Source: Pratylenchus scribneri
Lineage: Eukaryota > Nematoda > Chromadorea > Rhabditida > Pratylenchidae
Assembly (NCBI GenBank): GCA_030063045.1
Contig: JAQSEB010000032.1
Coordinates: 3,782,001-3,846,000 of the forward strand
DNA: 64,000 nt
Direction of reading: 5' to 3'
Shown here piece by piece: positions 24,990-34,692 of this stretch; within the stretch, counting starts at the first letter, position 1; the number at the start of each line of letters is the position of its first letter. The position numbers and the translations under genes were made by a program. The notes beneath the pieces were generated by a model. The model made no database searches, had not been told where the DNA came from, and saw only the letters and a program-made list of their open reading frames with translations.

Positions 24990-26983
24990 TTAAATTCCGA
25001 TGCTATGCCTTCTCCTTGGTCTGGCACAAACGCCAATCATTCGGCATATTTGTTGGGAGATTCTTGGCACAAATGTACTCATTTGAATATTCTGACCATC
25101 CAAAGAGGCAGTCCCATTAGCAGAAAAACAAGAAACTGCTTTGCTATGAATTCCCATCAAAAATATTCGATCCGTTTCCGCCAAATTGGCCTGCAAAGCT
25201 GCGCCACTATCGCCCTAAATTCCAATAAAAATGATTTTATGAAATGAATTAATGAATTGATTAACTGGGCAAACTCCGGAAAGTGAATGTTGATTAGAAT
25301 TGTTAGTCACCACAAAATTGCCGCCCATTGATGAGCCAATTTGTTTGACCGCAAAACCCATCATTTTTGAACGGAAAAAACGCAGTTTTGCACTTGTTTT
25401 GGCTGAAATTTACATTATCAAAATAATTATTTTCATTTTATTATACATACGCTTTTTTAATGTTCCTCCAGATAAGCCCCAGCCCAAATCAATCAAAGTG
25501 TGGTCATCGGGGGAAATTGTGAGGATTTCGGAAGGAGGCATACAAATTGGCATTGTTTCTTGATTAAACTATTCAACAATTAAAATTGTACCAATTTTCG
25601 ATCCAACCTCCAATTCCTGTTCCAATTCCATTATGGCATAGTCGAGACCGGTTACGAAATTACATTCCCCACTCAAAAATCCGAAAGGAAGTGCAATTTT
25701 GACAATTTTGACTTCTTTCATGTCCACTTTTGGGCATCCTTCTTCCACATTTTTTCGTAGACAAATTCCACCGTACCAAATTCGCATTTTTCTCAATTGT
25801 TCGCCCAATTCAAATCGAATTGCCCTTGGGAATTAATCAAATGAATGGAATGCAGTCAATATGAATAATGCCTAGTAAGAGCCTTTCCTACTGTTCATCC
25901 TACTGTACCGTGTACCTCCATTTTATTGCCTAATCGCCCTGTCACCCTATCAATCAAATATTGCCTCAATCGTCAATCTGCTTTTTTAAAACCACCCTTT
26001 TTCCTATCCTGCATTTGGCTGCGCCTTTGTAGAAGAGAAATATTCTTATAAAGGAAAATCTATAAAAAATTTGTGGGATCAATTCAAAAGGAAACATCTA
26101 GATAAAATTGGACAAAAAAAACCATTGAGATTAAATCGATCAATAATTTTTCACTATTTTTTCCTAAAATAAAAATTTTTGTATCTTTTTCTAAAAAAAT
26201 TTCAATCCCCGAAAAACCCGAAACCCCGACCCGAAATTTTTGAGAACCCGAATACCCCGAAAACTCCTCCCCGAAAATTTACACCCCGAAAAAACCACCC
26301 CGAAAAAAACCCCGAGACCGGGGCTACAACCCTATCTGAATCCTTTTTCCTTCACATCATATTTTCCCCTCAATTAAAAAATAATTTAGTTGGTTTGCTT
26401 CTAATCCCTATCCCATTCATTGGGCCTATGGGGGCTTATTAGGTCTCCGGCGAAGACTCAGAGCGAGAGCCTAGGCCCAATTCTGGAGCCAAACAACTTT
26501 ATTAGCCCTAGATTAGGACTAAATAAATGCATTGCAAACTTGCACGGATGTGAATTATTTTGGTTCTGAAGAAAACAATGGGCAGCCGTAAGGACATGCC
26601 GACGGCTAATCAAAGTGCCACCGCATTTATTCCTCCCATTCAATTTATGCACGTAGGAAACGGCCCAAGGGAATTGGCCTACGGTGGCATATTCACCACC
26701 AATTATTTTGAATTCTCTTTTGCCTAATTAATTCATAAATTAATAAGGGGATAGGAAAAAATTACTCGTTGTCGTTGTCTTCCCACAAATTTTCTTCAAA
26801 TATTCACTTTCATTTGCAGAAATTGGCTTCAAAAATCGTTCATCTGTTGGGAAATAATTAATATCCCAATTTTTGGTTGGCCAATAAACCGGATTTTGTT
26901 GAGAAAATGGCAAAGAATTCTTCTCGGCAATAAATTTTTAGAAAAATATCAAAAAATATAAAATAAAATAATAAATTGGACAT
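24990..26983 (-). CDS. Secreted trypsin-like (S1) serine protease
   Basis: Predicted secreted zymogen. From 26983 a signal peptide ([19 protein letters not shown]) leads through a short propeptide ([20 protein letters not shown]) to the activation site [21 protein letters not shown]. The triad is present: His in LTAAHCF, Asp in [10 protein letters not shown] and Ser in CPGDSGAAL. The normal GDSGGPL is GDSGAAL here, so the oxyanion-loop Gly-Pro is changed. The residue six before the serine (S1 pocket) lies at an exon junction, so specificity is uncertain. The protein ends [13 protein letters not shown]. The intron after the His exon holds a dispersed repeat with a nested insertion. Exons were partly resolved by hand. 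Confidence 0.85.
25868..26526 (-). mobile_element. Dispersed repeat copy A, interrupted
   Basis: On the minus strand it starts TTATTTAGTCCTAATCTAGG and ends GGAAAGGCTCTTACTAGGCA. It matches copy B at 59178-59497 through AATTGGGCCT, CTCTCGC, AAGCCCCCAT, GCAGATTGA, TTGAGGCAATATTTGATTGA and GTGACAGG. It is about 330 bp longer than copy B because of an insertion at about 26011-26342. There is no coding capacity, so it is non-autonomous. It sits in a protease intron. Confidence 0.8.
26011..26342. mobile_element. Nested insertion with CCCCGAAA repeats
   Basis: Sequence absent from copy B of the host element. Its 26206-26320 part is a degenerate C-rich array (CCCCGAAAAAACC, CCCGAAACCCCGACCCGAAA), followed by GAGACCGGGGCTACAACCC. 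It is a candidate second element inserted into the first. No terminal repeats or target duplication were proven. Confidence 0.5.
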
Positions 26984-27282
26984 TTTTAATCATCGGGATT
27001 CACGGAGAATTAATGAATTTATATAATTTTGGGGTTTTCCAATTAAAAATCATTTGAAAAAGAATGATTAATCACATAATTTGAACAAAAATATTAAAAT
27101 AAAATGAAAGCCACAAAATGATGATGGGATAAAATAAAAAGGAAAAGGCCAAATTCGAGTGAGGAGGGCCACAATATGCACAGAAAAATTAATTTTTTTT
27201 TTGAAAAGTAGATGTGGGGACCAATAGAGGGAAAGAAGGGGAAGAAGGCGAGATTTTCCGTATCAAAAATGTGCATTGGAAA

Positions 27283-27989
27283 TTAAAATCGCCGGGTTTG
27301 AGTCAAATTTGGGTCATATTGGCCATTTGGCGCCGTACGAGGAAATCCTCCGGTTCCGTATTGTTGATAGGTTGGCCTAGTGTATAATGCACCTCCTCCG
27401 GGACCACCAACCTAAAAAATTTTATTTAAAAACAATATAATAAAAAGGGTAATTCACCTCGGATCCAACTCGACTTTGTTGGTAAATTTCCTTTTCGACC
27501 CTCCTTTGCCGGCTTTTTGTCCTCTGGTAGCAAATTATGATAGCCAAAGTGCCACAACAAAAAACAGCCAACACAAAAATGAGCAAAATGATCAGACCAG
27601 TCATCCTAAAATTCATAAATTCAATAATAATTGAGAGAAAATGAGGGTTTAAAACCAGAATTGGTCTTTGGGGCAGCATCCGGTTACGCAGCAACCTTCC
27701 ATCTTCTCACAAAGAAGAGTGACCGTATTGCCGCCTTGATTCTTGGCATTATAGACGCAACGGATGAAGCCGGAATCAACGCCTAATTTTTTAAATTTAT
27801 AATTATGACAATTACACATCCAAATTACCTTCCAAAGAGGATCCAATAAAATCACCTAAATTCGGGTCAAAATTATTCTCAAAATGAAATCGAACCAATT
27901 GAGCCGTGCTGTGCCACTTCCTGCAATTGGATTCCGGGTGCAGGCGGAGGCAAGCCCGTGTTGTCCCCAAAGCGAACAGTTTCGCCCAT
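27283..27989 (-). CDS. CX-module membrane protein
   Basis: Small nematode-type membrane protein. From ATG at 27989 there is a Pro-rich N-terminus (GLPPPAPGIQLQ). The CX module follows: RCVYNAKNQGGNTVTLLCEK then MEGCCVTGCCPKDQFW, with the paired cysteines of that family. Directly after the module is one membrane helix (GLIILLIFVLAVFCCGTLAI), then a basic juxtamembrane stretch (QRTKSRQRRVEKE) and a Gly/Pro/Tyr-rich tail ending NLTQTRRF. No signal peptide is evident at this start, so a further upstream exon is possible. The molecular role of CX proteins is unknown to me. Confidence 0.78.
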
Positions 27990-28862
27990 TACATGGGCCA
28001 ATTAGGCTTTTTTAATGATTTTGAATAAGCTTCCAGCGACTTTACGAGTTTTTGGGCGATAATTTTATTGAGAGGATGGAGAGGAGAGGGAGGGAACAGG
28101 TGGAAGGAAAATCGATTTGCGCGATCACGAGCGAGAAGGAAAAAAGGTGGAATGGCCAAGGAAGTCAGCCAGGGACCGGGCCAAGGACTGGGCAAACATA
28201 GCAGCGGCAAAGGACTGGATCGGCTGCAGTAGGCCGGACATTGGCGACAACCGACACCCCATTCCCCCTTCATTTTCTATTTTCTTGTCTTTCCCTCATT
28301 CCCATTCCCTCCTTCTCAATATCCCATCAATTTGCCTTTTGTACTCCTTCAAAGGTGGATCAAGTTAATCCGCTTTTCATGATCCCAGGGTCGAGGAGGG
28401 CAACAAGAATAAATGAATGGAATGAAAGAGAGGGGATGGGGCAAATGGAAGGGAAAACGGAAAATAAAGCTTATTTGGTTGATAAATATTTGGGGAAAAT
28501 TTGGACTAAATTTAAAGTGAGATCTGCTGCTTGGCTCAAAAATAATTTTTTGATGAAAAAAGAATTCATGGATGGAATTGAATTAATTGAACAAAATTTG
28601 CTCACCGAATTTTATGCATTAAATCAAATTTTCAATAATATTCATTATGCGCAATATATGACTTACTAACTTGCTTTCTTTAAATCAACAAAAAATTCTT
28701 TAATTATTTTGGGGGAACCATTCTCTAAATTTGTAAATTTATCAAATTTCTTCAAAAAAGAAAAATATTTATAAAAAAGAATTGTTTTGATTAATTTTAG
28801 AAGAATGAAGTAGTATGGTATTAAGGAAGGGAAATGGTAGGAAAAAAAGTAGAATTTATAAG
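27990..28862. other. Intergenic region, doubtful open frames
   Basis: Contains an open frame on the plus strand to 28669 (the part from about 28379 is hydrophilic, ending NNIHYAQYMTY) and an overlapping minus frame. No signal peptide, domain or convincing splice sites were found. I cannot exclude a small gene at 28379-28669, but do not call one. Confidence 0.35.
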
Positions 28863-30958
28863 CAAAACAGACGGAATTATTTAGTGCAAAATAGGCGGAA
28901 TTATTTAGTGCAAAATAGACGGAATTATTTAATGCAAAATAGGCGGAATTATTTAATGCAAAATAGGCGGAATTATTTAGTGCAAAACAGGCGGAATTAT
29001 TTAGTGCAAATAGGCGGAATTATTTAGTGCAAAATAGGCGGAATTATTTAGTGCAAAATAGGCGGAATTATTTAGTGCAAAACAGGCGGAATTATTTAGT
29101 GCAAATAGGCGGAATTATTTAGTGCAAAATAGGCGGAATTATTTAGTGCAAAATAGGCGGAATTATTTAGTGCAAATAGGCGGAATTATTTAGTGCAAAA
29201 CAGGCGGAATTATTTAGTGCAAAACAGGCGGAATTATTTAGTGCAAATAGGCGCAATTATTTAGTGCAAAACAGGCGGAATTATTTAGTGCAAAACAGGC
29301 GGAATTATTTAGTGCAAAATAGGCGGAATTATTTAGTGCAAAATAGGCGGAATTATTTAGTGCAAAATAGGCGGAATTATTTAGTGCAAAATAGGCGGAA
29401 TTATTTAGTGCAAAATAGGCGGAATTATTTAGTGCAAAATAGGCGGAATTATTTAGTGCAAAATAGGCGCAATTATTTAGTGCAAAATAGGCGGAATTAT
29501 TTAGTGCAAAATAGGCGGAATTATTTAGTGCAAAATAGGCGGAATTATTTAGTGCAAAATAGGCGGAATTATTTAGTGCAAAATAGGCGGAATTATTTAG
29601 TGCAAAATAGGCGCAATTATTTAGTGCAAAATAGGCGGAATTATTTAGTGCAAAATAGGCGGAATTATTTAGTGCAAAATAGGCGGAATTATTTAGTGCA
29701 AATAGGCGGAATTATTTAGTGCAAAACAGGCGGAATTATTTAGTGCAAAATAGGCGGAATTATTTAGTGCAAAATAGGCGGAATTATTTAGTGCAAAATA
29801 GGCGGAATTATTTAGTGCAAATAGGCGGAATTATTTAGTGCAAAACAGGCGGAATTATTTAGTGCAAAATAGGCGGAATTATTTAGTGCAAAATAGGCGG
29901 AATTATTTAGTGCAAAATAGGCGGAATTATTTAGTGCAAAATAGGCGGAATTATTTAGTGCAAAACAGGCGGAATTATTTAGTGCAAAATAGGCGGAATT
30001 ATTTAGTGCAAAACAGGCGGAATTATTTAGTGCAAATAGGCGGAATTATTTAGTGCAAAATAGGCGGAATTATTTAGTGCAAAATAGGCGGAATTATTTA
30101 GTGCAAAATAGGCGGAATTATTTAGTGCAAAATAGGCGGAATTATTTAGTGCAAAATAGGCGGAATTATTTAGTGCAAAATAGGCAGAATTATTTAGTGC
30201 AAAATAGGCGGAATTATTTAGTGCAAAATAGGCGGAATTATTTAGTGCAAAATAGGCGGAATTATTTAGTGCAAAATAGGCGGAATTATTTAGTGCAAAA
30301 TAGGCGGAATTATTTAGTGCAAAATAGGCGGAATTATTTAGTGCAAAATAGGCGGAATTATTTAGTGCAAAACAGGCGGAATTATTTAGTGCAAATAGGC
30401 GGAATTATTTAGTGCAAAATAGGCGGAATTATTTAGTGCAAAATAGGCGGAATTATTTAGTGCAAAACAGGCGGAATTATTTAGTGCAAATAGGCGGAAT
30501 TATTTAGTGCAAAATAGGCGGAATTATTTAGTGCAAAATAGGCGGAATTATTTAGTGCAAATAGGCGGAATTATTTAGTGCAAAACAGGCGGAATTATTT
30601 AGTGCAAATAGGCGCAATTATTTAGTGCAAAACAGGCGGAATTATTTAGTGCAAAATAGGCGGAATTATTTAGTGCAAAATAGGCGGAATTATTTAGTGC
30701 AAAATAGGCGGAATTATTTAGTGCAAAATAGGCGGAATTATTTAGTGCAAAATAGGCGGAATTATTTAGTGCAAAATAGGCGGAATTATTTAGTGCAAAA
30801 TAGGCGCAATTATTTAGTGCAAAATAGGCGGAATTATTTAGTGCAAAATAGGCGGAATTATTTAGTGCAAAATAGGCGGAATTATTTAGTGCAAAATAGG
30901 CGGAATTATTTAGTGCAAAACAGGCGCAATTATTTAGTGCAAAATAGGCGGAATTAAA
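28863..30958 (+). repeat. Minisatellite array 3a (24 bp unit, GGCGGAATTA core)
   Basis: About 85-90 units of 24 bp: GGCGGAATTATTTAGTGCAA followed by AATA or AACA. A 23 bp variant with one A fewer recurs in blocks. Larger segments repeat as blocks: the stretch around 29,210-29,640 is closely copied around 30,580-30,950, including its GGCGCAATT variants. The 24 bp period without stops generates false peptide repeats (QNRRNYLV). Confidence 0.98.
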
Positions 30959-31315
30959 AATGTTGGGCAAACATAATAAGCGGAATTAAAAATGTTGGGC
31001 AAACAAAATAAGCGGAATTAAAAATGTTGGGCAAACAAAATAAGCGGAATTAAAAATGTTGGGCAAACAAAATAAGCGGAATTAAAAATGTTGGGCAAAC
31101 AAAATAAGCGGAATTAAAAATGTTGGGCAAACAAAATAAGCGGAATTAAAAATGTTGGGCAAACAAAATAGGCGGAATTAAAAATGTTGGGCAAACAAAA
31201 TAAGCGGAATTAAAAATGTTGGGCAAACAAAATAGGCGGAATTAAAAATATTTGGGGCAAACAAAATAAGCGGAATTTAAAATATTTGGGGCAAACAAAA
31301 TAGGCGAAATTAAAA
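30944..31315 (+). repeat. Minisatellite array 3b (about 32 bp unit, [AG]GCGGAATTA core)
   Basis: Joins array 3a without a gap. About 11 units read AAGCGGAATTAAAAATGTTG then GGCAAACAAAAT. The last units change to ATATTTGGGGCAAAC, approaching the wording of arrays 1 and 4. The abrupt switch in unit length with the core kept suggests two separate amplifications from related monomers. Confidence 0.96.
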
Positions 31316-32062
31316 GTTGTGGCAAGCAAGGGAATGACTTATTTGTTTGTTTGGAATTTTTCAAATTAATATTAGTGATTCAGAAAATTCAGTAAATTAC
31401 TATTTTAGAGCCTAATTTGAGGTGAGTTAATCAATGAAAGAATTGTGAATTTAATAAAAAATTACATTGCCAAAGCGCAAATTTGACTAAAATCGGAAAA
31501 TTTCTTTTTGTTTAGCCATAATTTTTGGCAAATTATATTTGTCCTATAATTTTCGATGCTCTTATTGATACCTGGCTTGAATGATTCTGCGACTGCGATA
31601 CATATTTCTTATTTACAGTGTGAAAAATTCATGTAACCAGCAGCGGAATCAAATAAATATAATAATTTTTATTAAAAATGTTAATATTTTAAAGAGATGG
31701 ATTAATAAAGAATAATCAAAATTATTGCCAAATTCTTCATTGTCTCAAAATTAAATCCATTTTAAAGAGAATTAATTGCCCAAGGAAATGTAAGAAATCC
31801 TCTTCAGCGGCAGTTCATTTTTGCCTTCATCCCCGTCAATGTCAATCCATTCGCCCCCCATCAATGCGCAACCCGCGCAATAATCATCCTCTCATTCCAT
31901 CCGCCGTCTAAATAACTTCTCCCCCACAGCGAAATATAATCTGCACGGCCAATTCCCTTCCTTCCACCCTTTGATGCGCACAATTGTTTTCACCAAATTG
32001 GGCGAACACAATTCTACCACAAATAAATTATTAATCTTTTTCCATAATAAAATCGATCCAAA
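31316..32062. other. Intergenic region upstream of the transporter
   Basis: AT-rich sequence that turns C-rich from about 31,800 to 31,990. It presumably includes the transporter promoter. No coding or RNA gene seen. Confidence 0.5.
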
Positions 32063-34367
32063 ATGCCGGCCAGTGATGAGAATATGATGGGTAAATTAGA
32101 ATTAATTACAATTAATGAATGGCAGCCTGATGATTTTGAACATTTTTAGGCCGTTGGGGTGCCACTTCCTACATTGTGGGAAATATCATCGGTCCAATTA
32201 ATTAAATGCACATAATTCATCCACGCAAATTCCAATAATTTTAGGGTCTGGCATTTTCATTACTCCCACATCAATTCTGAATAACGTGACTTCGGTTGGA
32301 GCATCACTTCTCGTCTGGGTGGCCGCCGGCATCATCGCCACATTGGGCGCATTTTGCTACGTTGAATTGGGAACTTCCATTCGAAAATCGGGTGGCGATT
32401 TTGCCTACCTTCGTCATATGCGATGGTCCTTCATTATTAGAGTAGTCCAAAATCGGTTTAGAAAAATATTAGTTTTAAATTATGGTTTTGAGTTTTCGAA
32501 AAAAGTCAGTTTTCGGTTTCGGTTCACCTATTTTCGGTTTTAAATTTCATTGATTTTCTGAAAACGAAACCGACTTTTGACTATTCTACTTGTTATCTAA
32601 TATATTCATTCATTCAATTCCCAATAAATAGGACGGCCATTGCCTTTTCATTTATGACTTGTGCCTGTATTTTCACCAATCCCGGCACAATGGCAATTCA
32701 AATGGAAACATTCTCGGAATATGTTGTACAGGGACTGAATGTAAATAAATCATAGCAATAAATTTATCCTCCAAATTCAGATTGAATTTTGCAGTCGAAC
32801 TACTCGTTTTCTCGTTAATAAATTGATCTCATTCAGCCTAATCAGTCCGTCTCATTCACAAAATTCTAAGAATTTTAGTTTTCACATTTCAGTGCTTCTT
32901 CTTTTCCTCAACTTTTTCTCCGTCCGTGCTGTCGTTGCCCGATTTCAAATGATCGCCATGATTGCCAAAATTGTGGCTGCCTCCATCATTGTCATTACTG
33001 GACTTCTTGTTTGGCTTTTTAAGGGTTTTCATTTGCCCTTTTTCCAATGTACATTCATTAAGGTGTTCAATCCGACAATTTCAAGGAGCCTTTTGCCAAT
33101 AGCACATTTTATCCTGGCAAAGTTGCCTTGGCCCTTTTTGCTGGCCTATTCAGCTACGATGGATGGGATATTCTGAATTACGGGGCCGAGGATGTGAAAA
33201 GGCCGCATCGGTCAATGCCTTTTGCCATCATTGTTGGCATGTCCACCGTTGCTTTACTCTATATTTGTATGAATCTTTCCTATTTTGTTGTCCTCTCCGT
33301 CGCCGAAGTCCAAAAGTCGGATGCGGTGGCCATGGTTTGGCCAAAATTTATGCAATTTCCTCCATTATTTCTTCCCTCGATTCCTTCTAGACTTTCGCCG
33401 GCAAAACATTGGGCACAACTTTACAATATGCAATGCCATTTTTGGTTTGTATCGTCCTTGTCGGGTTAATTTATTTATTTCCATTTATATATTCCTTCAA
33501 TTTTAATAGTTCATTGAATGCCACACTTTTTTCGGGTAGTCGTTACATTTGGGCAGCTGCAAGAGAGCGCAACTTTCCCTCATTCATTTCCTGCATTAAT
33601 CGAAAATATGATAGTCCCCGTGCCGCCCTTATTGTTCATGTTGGATATTTTTCCATTTAAATTATATTTTTTGAAGGTTTTATTGTCCATGGCCTTCTCA
33701 TTTCTCGGCAATTTGGAAGTAAACCACCATCTAAATAATTATTCTAATACAAATATATTTCACAGGAATTAATCAGCTATGTTGCCTTCACTCATTGGGT
33801 CGAATTTATCATTTAATTTTATATATTTTTATTTCTCAAAATGTAGATCATTCGTTCCTTTACCATGATGGCACTTTTGTCCATCCGATTGGGCATTGCC
33901 AAAAGGGAAATCCATGAGAAGGCCATCCAAGTGCCGTTGATTCTTCCCATTCTTTTCCTCATTGTTTGCCTTTCCCTTGTCCTTGTCACCATCGTTCAAA
34001 GTTTCTCGGCCTCCGTTGTTGGTTTACTCATTTTGGCCATTGGATTGGCTGTATATTTTCTGTTCATTTGGGAAAAAACTTTGCAACGTTTTGGATGGTA
34101 TCGACAAATAATGCATCAAATAAATGGTAAAAAATTCACAAAAGTTGTATTAGAAATGTTTTAAATTCCACCCTCATAGATGGGACATGCGTAATGGCCC
34201 AAATTGCGTTGAATGGGAACATTGAATTGGTGAATGAGGAGGAGAAGCAAAGGGAAAAGCCCAATCCACCATCAATGATTGCTAATGGGCAAGGGGAAGA
34301 TACGGAGGAGATTGAGAGGAGTAGAAAAAGAAGAAATGGTTCAACGGTTTATCCGACAGAGAATTGA
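32063..34367 (+). CDS. SLC7-type amino-acid transporter light chain
   Basis: APC-superfamily amino-acid exchanger of the LAT/heteromeric type. From ATG at 32063, MPASDENMM is followed after an intron by GRWGATSYIVGNIIG and SGIFITPTSIL (the unwound helix-1 substrate site). Then come SLLVWVAAGIIATLGAFCYV with ELGTSIRKSGGDFAYL, TAIAFSFMTCACIFTNPGTM, and FSYDGWDILNYGAEDVKRPH (helix 6). Next are PFAIIVGMSTVALLYICMN, NATLFSGSRYIWAAARERNF, LPILFLIVCLSLVLVTIVQ and a final helix pair. The cytoplasmic tail is Glu/Arg-rich (EIERSRKRRNG) and ends VYPTEN. This is the usual 12-helix order. Substrate range and heavy-chain partner cannot be read from sequence. Confidence 0.9.
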
Positions 34368-34692
34368 AAAGAATTTGGCCAATTTAAGTGGAATTTCCCA
34401 GTGATAATATTAAATTGTTCCTTATTTTGTATTTTTTTTTTTTGTCTTTTTTTGGCATCAAAATAACGGAAGTAAAATAAAATAAGCAGTCAAACACCAC
34501 ATTATTCATTACTCAACCAAATTTACACGGTCATTTATCATCGCGCAAAACATTCCCCGAAAATGTGGGGAAACAACCATTCATTCATTTTCCACCATTA
34601 ATCAGTGGGGCGCATAAATTCGCCTCATTGATTTTGGCCTGCATTCCCACAACCACCAAAAATGTTGTTCAACACCATCCCAAAAATGTCCA
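34368..34692. other. Short intergenic region
   Basis: Spacer between two plus-strand genes, with T-rich sequence just after the transporter stop. Too few features to name a promoter. No gene seen. Confidence 0.5.

Noticed and set aside
28241..28669. 142-codon plus-strand frame upstream of the large array
   Set aside because: Its first half is a compositional frame, and the hydrophilic second half has no motif; evidence is too weak for a gene call.
29264..30412. Long frames with repeated QNRRNYLV, as if a repeat protein
   Set aside because: Produced by the 24 bp minisatellite; single-base length variants break the frame repeatedly, and there is no start context or codon structure.
28863..31315. 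Possible CRISPR array
   Set aside because: Units are contiguous with no unique spacers, and the genome is clearly eukaryotic.
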